Below are positions 46,973 through 58,131 of a DNA stretch of 64,000 nucleotides, in pieces. A model generated the notes under the pieces. It ran no database searches, was not told where the DNA came from, and worked only from the letters and a program-made list of their open reading frames with translations. The position numbers were made by a program, and so were the translations under genes. The DNA is from Dichetophora obliterata (lineage: Eukaryota > Arthropoda > Insecta > Diptera > Sciomyzidae): assembly GCA_963920525.1 (NCBI GenBank), contig OY986435.1, forward strand, positions 98,536,115 to 98,600,114, read 5' to 3'. Position 1 is the stretch's first letter, and each line of letters starts with the position of its first letter.

Positions 46973-47391
46973 ACCCAGCAAAAAAGTGCTTCCAAAAGAA
47001 GGTAAAGCGGAAGGGAACGACGTTTTGAATTCCATCCCTTCCACTTTCATACCTAGAAGGCATTCTTTTAACATATGCATGTCATTGGGAGGAATGCTTT
47101 CCTTAGTCTTCTCTAGAAGGGCTTCTAGAATTTTTTAAATGAAATATTTCTTTGAGCCCTTCAGTGAAGGGATTCAAGTAGGTGTTTTCTAGGAGAACTT
47201 TAAGAAGGCATTCCATGGAATGAAATGGTTTTTGTGGTTAGGGGAGACTAAAAAATCCCACGGAAAATATCCCTTTTCCCGTTATTCTCGCGATTTTGGT
47301 GTTGGAAATGAGAAGTGGTTGGGTTTTGTTGGGAGTTTAAAAACATCGCACGGAAAATATCTAAAACATATACATATTATAATTATATGTA

Positions 47392-48593
47392 CAGTGGAAC
47401 TCACTTATAACGACCTCGGTTATAACAACATTTCTGCTATAACGTCGTATTCTTGAAGTCCGCATTTTCTAATTTCTCATTCCTTAGGAACTGCGTTCGC
47501 TTTTAACGTCGATGGATATAACGACGAGTTCGCATATAACAACGAAGTTTTCATAAAATAAAATAAATATTTTCACATATAGCGACGACGAAAGCAAGTT
47601 GAGACTAGAATTGCTTACTTATGAATTTTTTTTTTATTTATATGTGAACAAACAATATTCACTGAACATATTTGCAATTTTTGCTTTGTTGAAAGGGAAA
47701 TAACCGTATAAAATTCATTGACAACAAAACTGCATAGCTTCATTTGCGCATTCGATTTTGCTCAGTATACATTTGTTCCTTCGAATGCATGATTGATTTT
47801 TTACTGTGTTCAAAATGCCTCCACAAACTAAACGTAACGCGTTCATCATTGAAGAAAAATCTGCAATAATCTGGCGGCTTGAAAACGGCGAGGAATTTCT
47901 TGCGTCATATTCGTCAATATACATCATATGGAAATATAGGAAAAATATAAGGATCACACCTCCTCAAAATGTAGAAAATCCAAAAATCGCGATATATACT
48001 TCTCTCTAACCGATCATATTTTACAAGAAAAAGCCAATGATTTAGTTAAAATTTTAGGTGAAACGAATTTTTCTTGTTTAGAAAGTTTGATTTACCATTT
48101 TCGATAGCGACACTGCATTTGTTAACTGCAAGGTTTCAGGTGAAGTGGGTGATGTATCCCAAGGTGACTACAGAATTTTCCCCAAAACTTCGAGATGGCT
48201 ATTAGGACTCAGAAAAAATGTATAATGCTGATGAAACAAGGTTCTTCTTTAAACTCATGCCCGATAGAATTTTAAAATTTTAAGGTATGAAATGTATAGG
48301 AGAAAAAGTTTTGACGGTTCGTGTTACAGTTTTGGTTGCTGCAAACATGGATGGAAGTTTGAAAAGGAAAATATTTTTTATCAGAAAATCAAAGAAACAA
48401 AAAACTTATAGTATTTATTTACCCTAAGTTTATGTTATTATTTTTACTATTGATAATAATTTTATTCTTCTTTATAATAAATGAATTAAGTTAACAATGA
48501 ACAAAAAAAAAATTATGTGTGCATATAACGACATTCGGTTGAAACGACGAAATATTCCGGTCCCTTCAGGGTCGTTATAACCGAATTCCACTG
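47392..48593 (+). mobile_element. Pogo/Tigger-like element, 1.2 kb, degraded
   Basis: The inverted ends are CAGTGGAACTCACTTATAAC on the left and, reverse-complemented on the right, CAGTGGAATTCGGTTATAAC. TA flanks both sides (47390-47391 and 48594-48595). The same comparison with MITE copy 1 shows an uninterrupted sequence at this point. It carries a plus-strand transposase remnant (47815-48420). Confidence 0.9.
47815..48420 (+). pseudogene. Pogo/Tigger-type transposase remnant
   Basis: From the ATG at 47815: MPPQTKRNAFIIEEKSAIIW, then RLENGEEF and IIWKYRKNI, the CENP-B-like N-terminal helix-turn-helix of pogo/Tigger transposases. After frameshifts, 'YNADET' followed by FFKLMP (about 48222-48255) marks the start of the DDE domain around its first Asp. 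Later catalytic parts are missing or unreadable and several stops are present. It cannot be active. Confidence 0.75.
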
Positions 48594-48824
48594 TATTTTT
48601 TTTTCTTTAATTGAATTTATATTCTATTTGAATGCCTTCCAGAAGTAGTTTATGAGAATGCCTTTTGAAAGCACTTTTTGATAAGGCTAAGAAGAAGCAC
48701 AATTGGATCCATAGAATGTCTTCTGGAAGCAGTGTCCATAAGAATGCATGCCACATTTGAATCAAAAATTTTGGGTAGTTTTGGTGATATAACATTTTTA
48801 TTATTGATTTGTCACCTGACTTAC

Positions 48825-49437
48825 ATATCGCTCATTTCGTGCAAGACTGTCACAACTCAAAATTTAGTATTTTTCAGTAGAGCCTTATTGAATTTTGAAA
48901 TGACATCACGACCATTAATTGTAAAGGTAGACTGAAAATTGTTAAGAATATTTGTAGGCCCTTATAATTTCTACCAAAAATATAAAGTTTTTATTTTGAG
49001 TCAATAGTGAATTTTTAAGCAATATTTTTTCAAGTGTCTGTTTGATTTATGACTTTGTTACTACAAAAATTAATTTTAAAAAATTTTTCATTTTGAGTTG
49101 TGATGATCTTGCTACAATATGATAAACTTTTGAATTAGAGAGATGTCACATTTTGAGTTGGTTCTTTATTACTACAAAAAATATTAAGTTACTTGCTCGG
49201 ATTTTTATTTAAACAATGAACTATGATATAATAAGTCGCTGTTGAAAAATTATGCAGAAATTTTAAATAAATTTTGGTACAAATAGTAATGAAACGTTAT
49301 TGATACAAAAAAGTGAAGAAATTGCTGAAAGTCAAAACGACACAAGTATCTGTAAAACTGTCAATAAACAGCAAATCGAAATTTGCAGAAATTTTGAGCG
49401 ATGGTCTTCCACGAAATGAGCGATATGTATGCTAAAT
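48825..49437. repeat. Inverted repeat, arms ~27 bp
   Basis: 'acatatcgctcatttcgtg' (about 48829-48847) is mirrored by 'cacgaaatgagcgatatgt' (about 49411-49429). Beyond the arms, 'gtcacaactcaaaattt' has weaker counterparts. It may be a nonautonomous element, but no target duplication was found. Confidence 0.5.
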
Positions 49438-49623
49438 TTCCGCTTAATCGTATACCAACAAGTTGTCGAAAAATGGTTGGCAAATTTTGACGAACATATT
49501 TACATACATATATACATACATAAATACGAACGAAGCAAGTTAAATAAAAGCTTATGCAAATAAACTCGTAAACAACGATTTTATACTTGCTTTTATGTGG
49601 TGAAGAAATGAAATTGTGCATAA

Positions 49624-49746
49624 ACCGAGTATTAAGAGAGCTAGAACTCCGATTTCGGAAGTCCAGCTAATCCACGGTTTAGCCAGTCCTCAGCTCTAGT
49701 CTAGCTAGTCCGTGGCCTAATAATCGGATAAGCGCTAATACTCGGT
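49624..49746. repeat. 123-bp hairpin, family H copy 2
   Basis: The ends ACCGAGTATTAAGAGAGCT and AGCGCTAATACTCGGT pair; inner motifs ('aatccacgg', 'ccgtggcct') pair as well. Related to 45133-45219. Confidence 0.65.
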
Positions 49747-50110
49747 GCAGAAATCGGCCAAAAGTATTTTAAATCAAGCCTATAACTCTGCCAGAGATTG
49801 TGTCTGTTCCAGTTGCCTCTTATTTTCGCTATACTTTCGGTTATTCCGCCAGCACCAAACCAAAATGCAACAAATGCTCACGACATATTCTCGTTAGCGT
49901 TCTCTCTTTACTTAGCCCGTATATTGACGAGATACTCGAAACGTCATTTGAATGCACTCAAGTTCTTCTCTGATGGTGATACTAGCAATCAGCAGTATAG
50001 AATTATCTCTATTGAGCTGTTTTGATACTATAATCCCCAAGTACTTGTAAATTTATGTGTGCAACTCACCAGAACATATAAACGGCGGTTCGGTTGAGGA
50101 AAGACAGTAC
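49747..50110. other. gish intron, no feature seen
   Basis: AT-rich noncoding sequence. Confidence 0.4.
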
Positions 50111-50759
50111 ACCCAAAAATATTTGTGTGTAAATATTACTAATAACTGCGTCCATTCCACGAATTTTATTCGTAGTTTTCAGCCACGAATAGGAATCGAC
50201 GTATATTAGTACATATCACGAATATTTTATTCGTAAAAACCAGCCAAAAAACACTCTACCAGTAGGCTACAGTCACTTGAAAATCATACAGTTGCTTATT
50301 TTCTGTAAATGTTCCACAAACAAGGCTGATCGATTTCGGTTTTCAATTTTTTAAACTCTATTAATAATTCGAGCCGTCAGCCTACGAATGAATTGTTTCT
50401 ACTAATATTATTTTTCATTCGTAAATAGTACAAAAGCATTAGTAAATACTACGAATGTAATGAAAGAAATTACGAAGTTATTCGTACGACACATTTACGA
50501 AAATTATTATTTATATATACACAATCCTTCGTACAATGCACTAATACGAATTGATTTATTTTTGTTTACGAGTATCATTAGTATATAAAACACCTATATT
50601 CGTAGATACGACATCAGGCATGGGAAAGATTTTACGAATGAATTTGTAAAGATATCACAATAAAAATTCTTTGTATATTGTAAGCATATTTGTAGAATGT
50701 ACGAATATTTTGTTTACTAATATCATTCGTATAAATTTTACTAATAAAGTTTTTGAGTG
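50111..50759. mobile_element. Possible TA-flanked element with many 'ttcgta' motifs
   Basis: The ends CACCCAAAAA and TTTTTGAGTG are inverted with one mismatch, and TA lies outside both (50109-50110 and 50760-50761). The interior has many 'ttcgtaaa'/'tttacgaa' and 'actaata'/'tattagt' motifs in both orientations. A similar start, CACTCAAAGAAATATTTG, occurs at 30434 without a visible partner. Confidence 0.5.
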
Positions 50760-50761
50760 TA

Positions 50762-51200
50762 GATTGTTTATTTTTGTAGTTGACAGTTCATCTAAATTGC
50801 TGAAAAAGGCTTAACCATGTTATAATTATTTGACAAGGTAGCCGTGACAGCTTTTTGGCGATTGGTAGTTGTCAAAAACAGCTAAAGGAGTTGTAGTTTG
50901 TTGCTGTTGACCAGCTTTTTGCGTATTTTTAACTTTTCTTTGATTCATAAAATTTGTTCACTAAGTTTATTGGAATGTTTTTAGTTTGCTGCGATTGACT
51001 AGCTATGTTTAAGTTGCTGCTTATTTTTTCACATTTCTTCGATTAATTGCATGAACTCGTGAGAAAAAAGCCAGTCTACGCTACTACCTTGTCAGTAACT
51101 GTGCCATGGGCTTAACTAGCGTACTAAATGGACAGCTGGCTAGGGCGAGAAGAGTGCATAATAGTAGGATTTTTTTTTATTATGGATGGTCGTCGCAACT
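50762..51200. other. gish intron, no feature seen
   Basis: Noncoding; a loose repetition of 'agcta..tttgttgctg..gac' motifs around 50870-51020. Confidence 0.4.
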
Positions 51201-51273
51201 GCCTTTGTAGTCTAGTGAAGAGTGCACTAGACTCTCAACTCAGAGGTCTCCGGTTCGAATCCAGGTTCGGGCA
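51201..51273 (+). pseudogene. tRNA-like sequence (tRNA pseudogene or SINE head)
   Basis: About 73 bases with an A-box-like 'tagtctagtgaagagtg', a clear B box GGTTCGAATCC (51252-51262) and partial acceptor pairing (gcc..ggc). The anticodon stem does not pair well, and the acceptor stem has mismatches past the third pair, so a working tRNA is unlikely. It could be the head of a tRNA-derived SINE. Confidence 0.5.
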
Positions 51274-51905
51274 TGGTTCTTTTCGCTTTCACTACATTTA
51301 AGGATTATTGAAACAAAAAATCCACTGCTAACTTGTGGAAAATGTTTAATTGAAGGACGGGAACAATGGAGAGCTGGAAATGCTTGCCGAGGTTAAGGCA
51401 TAACACTAGCCTTTCAGGTCAAAGACCAAACGTTGTTTGTATAAAGCGCATGCCATGGTTATTTGGTCTTTTTTTTAAATTAGTAATTATTGTAATTACA
51501 TTACAATGTAATTATTCAACGACAGTATGTACCTCCTGGCGAATATATACTTAAAACGGGCTTCTTTTAGTTACTCGCAACCATTTTTTATATTAATAAG
51601 TAATGTTATTAACAACAATTTTTGCCTTCCAAAAGGCAATTTGAATGTCATAAAAAAACCTCAGATTTGAAGCCCGCGTTTCTGCAGTTAAAAATAAGTT
51701 GAAAGCAAAAAACGGAAAAGATCGCTCGAAGCTTTCTCTCGCAAGCCAGAGCAGCTTTTTTAATTTTTGCAGGACGAGTTCGCGAGCTAAAGCTATTTGC
51801 TGCTCACGAACCCGAGGGAAAACATTTCTTATTAACTGAAGGGATCCACAGATAGCTACAGTAGCACCTAATATCTGCCCAAAAAAACAAAATCTATTTA
51901 ATGTA

Positions 51906-53192
51906 TTGGGGGTTGGAATTAGTTTTAAAGGTTTTCTAAGAGATGGCGTAACTATCAATAGATCGCATCGGGCACACCTGTGACTATATTCATTTCAAAG
52001 CACATTGTCTAAGCTTCATTTTTCAGTATGTGTCATTCCACTGAAGTGTAAACAACATATATTTTTTTCTCTGTGAACATGTCGACTTTCGTTCCAACAA
52101 AACGCAATTTGCGGGAAGGTTTACTTTTGTGCTTCCATTTGAAGAAAAAAGCGGTTGAAGCACAACGCACGCTTACTGAGGCTTACGGGGACTATGCTCC
52201 ACCGATTTCTACTTGTGAGTACTGGTTCCGTCGGTTTAAAAGTGGTGATTTTGATACGGAAGACAAAGAGCGTCCGGGCCAGCCGAAAAAGTTTGAAGAT
52301 GAGGAATTGGAGGCTTTGCTCGATGAAGACCCGTGTCAAACCCTTCAAGAATTGTCAGAATCATTGGGAGTCGACTTATCAACGGTCGGCAAACGCTTGA
52401 AGGCCATGGGAATGATTCAAAAGCAAGGAAATTGGGTGCCGTACCAGTTGAAGCCGAGAGACGTTGAACGGCGATTTTGCATGTGCGAACAACTGCTTCA
52501 ACGGCATAAAAGGAAGAGTTTTTTGCATATTATTGTCACTGGCGATGAAAAGTGGATCCATTACGATAATCCTAAGCGAAAAAAATCGTGGGGACCACCC
52601 GGCCATGCATCAACATCGAGGGCCAAGCCGAATATTCATGGCACCAAGATTATGCTGTGTATTTGGTGGGATCAGAAGGGTGTCGTGTACTATGAGCTGC
52701 TAAGACCTAACAAAACCATCACTGGGGAACGCTACCAACAACAATTGATGCAATTGAGCCGAGCATTAAAGGTTAAACGGCCGGAATATGCCAAAAGACA
52801 CGACAAAGTGGTTTTTCAACATGACAACGCACGGCCACATATTGCAAGAACCGTCAAGGAAACGTTGGAGGCGCTGAATTGGGATGTGCTACCCCACCCG
52901 CCATATAGCCCAGACATAGCCCCTTCCGACTACCACCTATTCAGATCGATGACGCATGGCTTGGCTGAGCAGCGCTTCACTTCTTACGAGGATACCAAAA
53001 AATGGGTCGATTCGTGGATTGCCTCAAAAGACGAAGCGTTCTTTCGGCGCGGAATCCATATGCTGCCAGAAAGATGGGAAAATGTTGTAGCTAACGATGG
53101 ACAATACTTTGAATAATATACATTGTACCGTTGTTTCTAAATAAATGCTCAAAACCCGAAAAAAAACCTTTAAAATTAATTCCAACCCCCAA
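51906..53192 (+). mobile_element. Complete mariner, mauritiana type, 1287 bp
   Basis: The 30-bp inverted ends TTGGGGGTTGGAATTAGTTT (51906 on) and their partner at 53163-53192 differ at one position. TA target copies flank them (51904-51905 and 53193-53194). The total of 1287 bp is almost the length of Mos1 (1286 bp, from memory). It carries an open transposase. All features of an autonomous element are present. It lies in the intron between the two alternative gish hinge exons. Confidence 0.95.
52079..53116 (+). CDS. mariner transposase, DD34D, intact 345 codons
   Basis: Cut-and-paste transposase of the Tc1/mariner superfamily, acting in the nucleus on the element's inverted ends. The ATG at 52079 is chosen over the GTG two codons upstream because it gives MSTFVPTKRN, matching the MSSFVPNK start of Mos1, and 345 residues, the Mos1 length. 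Two N-terminal helix-turn-helix parts (residues about 1-112) precede the catalytic domain. The acidic triad is Asp156 (TGDEKW), Asp249 (QHDNARPH) and Asp284 (PDIAPSDYHLF), with 34 residues between the last two. The linker motif WVPYQL and the C-terminal RWENVVANDGQYFE are also present. No stop, frameshift or missing catalytic residue is visible. Subfamily assignment (mauritiana) rests on FHLKK, KSGDFD and RKRKSFLH-type segments remembered from Mos1. Confidence 0.95.
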   Translation: MSTFVPTKRNLREGLLLCFHLKKKAVEAQRTLTEAYGDYAPPISTCEYWFRRFKSGDFDTEDKERPGQPKKFEDEELEALLDEDPCQTLQELSESLGVDLSTVGKRLKAMGMIQKQGNWVPYQLKPRDVERRFCMCEQLLQRHKRKSFLHIIVTGDEKWIHYDNPKRKKSWGPPGHASTSRAKPNIHGTKIMLCIWWDQKGVVYYELLRPNKTITGERYQQQLMQLSRALKVKRPEYAKRHDKVVFQHDNARPHIARTVKETLEALNWDVLPHPPYSPDIAPSDYHLFRSMTHGLAEQRFTSYEDTKKWVDSWIASKDEAFFRRGIHMLPERWENVVANDGQYFE

Positions 53193-53194
53193 TA

Positions 53195-56100
53195 TGTTAC
53201 ATATTTTTTGCTTTGAACGTTTTATTGAATTCTCCATGCTCTGTTTCAGAATAATACTCTCGTCCCTTTTTTAATTACGTGTGTGTGGCGTCTCGCTTCG
53301 AAATTAGAATATATGTTATGTATGTATATGTATATGTTATAAATGGTATGCAAAAAAACAGTTAATCGCCATTACACGTTTTTTACTCATACTTATTCAA
53401 AGTTGAAATCAATGAGAGCTCAAAATTTTGCAAAACAAAATCCATCTAAAAGTTAAAGCAAAACATAAACGTCTAATCATCTACTAAAACTAAAAAAATG
53501 CAGTTGACTATTTTTTGCTTTGCACGGCAGATATGGGCATTTCCAAACTGGCGTTACAGAAGATTATTGAAAACAAGAGTGAAAATGTCTAATTTTGAAA
53601 AAGGCTTTTTTATATGTGCGTAGCACTATAGTAGCACTATATTATGTAAAAACAATGACAATAATCGACCCTAAGGATTTTAAGATATAAGCAAAAATAA
53701 GTGTTGGCATTACGTTACAAAAAACGGAAGTGATTTTTGACTTGGAGTACAAAATTAGCAAAACTCTCTGAAATGGGCAAGACTTTTTGTAAACAACTTT
53801 TTTTAGAAGAGCTTAAAATAACAAATTTATTTTCCAAGTGATCAAATTTATAAATCTTCTCTGGTTTTTTTAATTAGGATTTTTGATCTGGCTTTACGTT
53901 ACTTAAATTTCCATTGTAGTTTAATTGGGTAATTAAGTAATTAGCTAGTTAAGTAATTATGTAATTTAGTAATAAAAAAATTAATTTAATATATTGTCCT
54001 TTCCCCGCCTCAACAATTTTTTTATTATCTTTAGCCAATGCTGTCCATTTTTAATAAAAGAAAAAGTTTACGAAACATTTACGAAAAAGAAAAACTACAT
54101 TTGTGAAACAGTGCAGACGATTTGATCATCATGGTTAATGAATTTATGCAGGAATGCTTAAATTAATAAAATTAAAATATTTCTCTTACATAATATAATC
54201 AAATAATAAGTTTTAATTTTTTGGTCACGGCAGACTTTTCTGTGGAAGTGCCCATATAAACTCTACTTGAAAATGGATTATTTTTTGTGAACTTGCGACA
54301 TTCTAAAAACAGTGCTCATGGCGCTTCAGCGAGAGTTGTCAGGCCCCTTCAATCAGAGTTTTCCCTTTTTCAAAGTTTTGGTGCATTTATACAATGGGAC
54401 GGGTAAGCATTCAATAATACTATCAGAATAATTCGAGAGAAAAGAAGCTTTCGCTTCTTCCCCGAGAGTATGCATGCCAAGTTGACTAGGGAATGAAAGT
54501 AAACTATATTGAGGATTTAACTACTTCCTTACACTATCTTTTTTGTTGTTAAATTGATAGCATAGACTACTGGACCAAAGTCTCATAGATTTTACCATGA
54601 CAATGCTATGGTATCTAATTGACCGAAGTAATTTCATTACTGCTGATCAAGGATGCAATTTTTGTTTACGGAATGAAGATTTCATTAAAGGATTTATATC
54701 AAGAATTAATATCAAGGACTTTCAATTAAAAACAAAATTAAAAATGTGTTTGTCCATAGGGTAAAGGTATTATTTTCTGTTTCTTTTATTGTATTAAATA
54801 AACACGTGCATAAGATTTGAATCATTTTCGAGTTTGCTGAATCTTTTCTTTTGCAAGTATTACATAAACTCTTCGGTACCTCTACCCTGGATGCATTTAC
54901 ATTGTCATTTTTATATCAAACAATCACAAACTATAGCTTAAAATAAAATATATCTGCAAAGATACATTTCATAAATTTACTTTAAGAAGCATTGCCTCGA
55001 GCATATCGTCGCTGCGCCAATGTGGCTTTTGTCAATTTGTTATTGCCTTTTTTATTAACACTAACTATTGCCACATTTCTGCATTTACCATTTTTTATAT
55101 CTCTTTTGGTTTAGTTAGAAGTGATCAAAAACAGCTATGGGCTCCCGCAATACTAGAAATGCTCTGAAAAAATCAGTTTTTTGTTCTCCTGAAAAGTTAC
55201 TGAAAAACACATAACTGTTTTTGTTGGCGCAGCGACGATATATTTATTTTCATTCAGTGTTTCCGTTACTGATTTTCATTAAAAAAGTAGTGCAAATAAA
55301 AAAAATCTCTTAAGAGCTGGTTTCACTTGCAAATAATTTTGAAAAAAAGAAAATTTTTTTGATTACTTTTCAGTATTTTTGTATGTAAAATATGCTTTAC
55401 TTGAGAGCTGGCTTTAAAATTGAATACCAAATTGACAGGAAATAGTTTTGTGTTTCGGTTATATGTCTCTTATTAAAATGGATCGATCTATTGTATTAAA
55501 AATGTTTCTTGAAAAAAAAAAACGAAATAGTGGAGATTGAAATTTGTTCACATGTTTTTTAATTTCAATTGTTTATAACTTTATATCCACGCAAGGCAAA
55601 AATGTTTTTCACGAAGTACCCCCCTTTATTTCATTATCGAAGTAATTTTCTAAAGTCGTATTAAACAAATTGTACAAAAATTTTCCTTCCAATAAAAAAT
55701 TATAAAGTTGAAACTGTTTTTACTCTGATTTCATCTCCATCGCCGAATAGTTTTGAAAAAGATATGGGATTTTGCGTACGGGCACACACACGGAGGTGCC
55801 CAACACTTTTGACGAAGGCTTTATTAGACGTATTTACTTGAAAAAATTATCGCTATCCATTTTCTAATGAAAGACTTTGAACACTGACACTAGGTTCATT
55901 GCTTTAATGGTTTATGTTATATTTTCGTTTTTCTCCTAATTAGCATAGTTTTTCATATCATGACATAATATTTATATAACTGCTTCACTTGCTTATTTTC
56001 CCGGTTTAAGATCAAAATATGCACAATTATTTATCTGGTAACTTTTCTAATTTTGTCAGCAAATTGTAATGTGTGTTGAACTCAATTTTGTATGCACGAA

Positions 56101-57095
56101 AAAAATGTGTTTATAGACGCGCCAGTCGAAATACAAATGATAAATATTGGTTTGAACATAAGACATTTAAAAAAAAAAATTGTTAATATAGAACATCTAT
56201 TTTGCACCACCGTCCAACCACATGTGTATAAAGATTATCGAATTAAACTGTTTAAAGCACCGAAATACATACTAACAAAAATACATTTTTATCACTAACT
56301 TATTTTTTATTTCAATAAGTTGATTATTATTTCCAAAATTTGTTTAAATATCTCTGTACCTTAAGTCATATAAATAATAGTTTATAACAAATAGTTTATG
56401 ATAAATGTTATGTTTTAACCTTTAAATAAAACTCAAAAGTTACCGAACTACATGTATATGCGCGAGAATTTCTATTTTAAATTCTACACTTGAATTGTTT
56501 AATTAAGAGTTAACAGATATGGTTAGCAAATAATTGGTCGGTTCTCTTGAATGTTTGTTGTATTTAGGGGTATAGCTTACGTTGCGCGCTTGGTGGTAAA
56601 CTATTTAATTGAATCCATCACTAACATCCTCCACACATAAGCAAAATCAAATGTCCCTTTTCTACAAACTATAGAGTAGATAAGCATACCTACTTTTTCT
56701 ACATATAATACATAAATTAAAAATATGTTGGGCTAGTAATAATATAAGATTTATTTGTATTCTCTTTTAATTATAACTCTGTTTATATTCTTCTTTTTCT
56801 TTCTCCCCGTTTCTTGATAAAATTTTCTTAATATTCATCGTATGTGTGTGTGTGTCTGTGTGCTCGCATTTCAAACGATCGTCGTGGTGCATTTTTGGGC
56901 TTTCACTTTGATGATCCTTGTGCCATTCTTCGTAAAATTTCAATACTTTTGAACTTGATTCGAACTCGAATGCATCAAAAACATGAACAAATACTACATT
57001 CATTGATACATTATTGATATTCGATTTCGAATTGGCCATGCATTTGAAAAAAAAAAACAAAAAATCCTAAATTTAAACCTCACCTACGCCATCTA
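53195..57095. other. gish intron, no gene seen
   Basis: AT-rich intron. Local features: 'taattaagtaattagctag' simple sequence near 53930-53970 and a GT run near 56840-56860. A minus-strand frame at 56767-57060 is the complement of pyrimidine-rich sequence and has no domain. Confidence 0.45.
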
Positions 57096-57098
57096 TAG

Positions 57099-57250
57099 CA
57101 GAGGGTGTTCCCGAAGTATATTACTTCGGACCGTGCGGCAAATATAATGCACTAGTTATGGAATTGCTTGGCCCATCACTCGAAGATTTATTTGATATAT
57201 GTGGCAGACGATTCACTTTGAAGACAGTACTTCTGATAGCCATACAATTA
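57099..57250 (+). CDS. gish: gish hinge exon, version b, with tandem NAGNAG acceptor
   Basis: Phase 1 in, phase 0 out; donor GTAAGT. It encodes [20 protein letters not shown], then [18 protein letters not shown] and [12 protein letters not shown], the standard CK1-gamma beta-4/hinge/alpha-D segment and close to vertebrate CK1-gamma. It is interchangeable with 41001-41164. The acceptor reads TAG-CAG: splicing after TAG (57098) inserts Ala before Glu, whereas splicing after CAG (57101) omits it; both keep the frame. It joins the catalytic-loop exon at 57959, 708 bp downstream, while version a would have to skip over it. Confidence 0.95.
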
Positions 57251-57958
57251 GTAAGTACACAAAAACAACATCTTTATAGGTTTGAAATACAAAGCTATTG
57301 CGAAAAATTTGTTAAATGCAAACAATTTTATTTGGTTTTCATTTTTTGTATTCTTTATGTACGCGTATTTGTTAAGCACTCATTTTTGTTTTGGTCAATT
57401 TCTTATACACATATTTTGGTTTATCGCCTTAACTAACAATATTACAATTTATCATGAGCTTATTAATAATTTTACAAATTTTCAACTTTGTAAAGCTTGA
57501 TAATAATCGTGGTGAACTTATAATTTAAAAAAAAACAAAGCGAGTCATCTGAATCTACTCAATGAAGAATTCCAAACATTATTTAAACATGTTTACTCCA
57601 AAAACACACTTTAAATTATTTTATAATAAATATAATAAGTAACAGTCATGGAAAAATACAACTTTAATAATCAATTAATGCATGAATTTAATTTGCTTTC
57701 TTTTAAAATTCTGATTATTTCCTCTTAAGGAAGTATTCCTATTTGTTTAAATACAAAAGCTGCTAGTTGATGAGACACTTTATTTAGTTTTTTATTTTGT
57801 TATACAAAAACAGTTTTTTGGACTGTATTATGTTTAATAAGGCATGTTTATTGAAAATTAGAGTAATCATTGTGTTTATTTGATGTTGAAGTTTCTATTT
57901 TTTCATATATTCCTGTCACTTTTTCTCTCTCTCGCTCTTTCTCTATTGATGTCTACAG
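57251..57958. other. gish intron, no other feature
   Basis: Short intron; a strong CT-rich tract (57920-57955) precedes the acceptor TCTACAG. Confidence 0.6.
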
Positions 57959-58073
57959 CTCCACCGGATCGAATACGTTCACAGTCGGCACTTAATATAT
58001 AGAGATGTTAAACCAGAGAACTTCTTAATTGGAAGGACATCGACGAGGCGGGAAAAAATAATCCACATAATAG
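57959..58073 (+). CDS. gish: gish catalytic-loop exon
   Basis: Phase 0 in, phase 1 out; donor GTAACT. It encodes [20 protein letters not shown], then [18 protein letters not shown]. This contains the catalytic loop in the CK1 form YRDVKPEN: Asp is the proton acceptor, Lys contacts phosphate and Asn binds metal. The last base starts the Asp codon of the DFG motif in the next exon. The next intron is only 58 bp. Common to both hinge versions. Confidence 0.97.
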
Positions 58074-58131
58074 GTAACTGCCATGATTCCTTTCTAGTTT
58101 TTCTACTCTTAATACAACCGCCTTTTTTCAG

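Larger units (their letters stand above)
46974..48775. mobile_element. MITE family D, copy 2, split by a pogo-like element
   Basis: Flanked by TA (46972-46973 and 48776-48777); the ends read CCCAGCAAAAAAG and, inverted on the right, CCCAAAATTTTTG. The host repeat is cleanly interrupted: '..cggcctag-TA' on the left, 'TA-gttttggtgata..' on the right. Without the inserted pogo-like element (47392-48593) its length is about 600 bp, like copy 1. Confidence 0.8.

Noticed and set aside
51201..51273. Functional tRNA gene
   Set aside because: The B box is good, but the acceptor and anticodon stems do not pair; a pseudogene or SINE head is more likely.
52121..52606. Antisense and alternate-frame ORFs within the mariner
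   Set aside because: Shadows of the transposase gene at 52079-53116.
56767..57060. 97-codon minus-strand frame just before hinge exon version b
   Set aside because: It is the complement of simple and pyrimidine-rich intron sequence; composition and lack of homology give no support.
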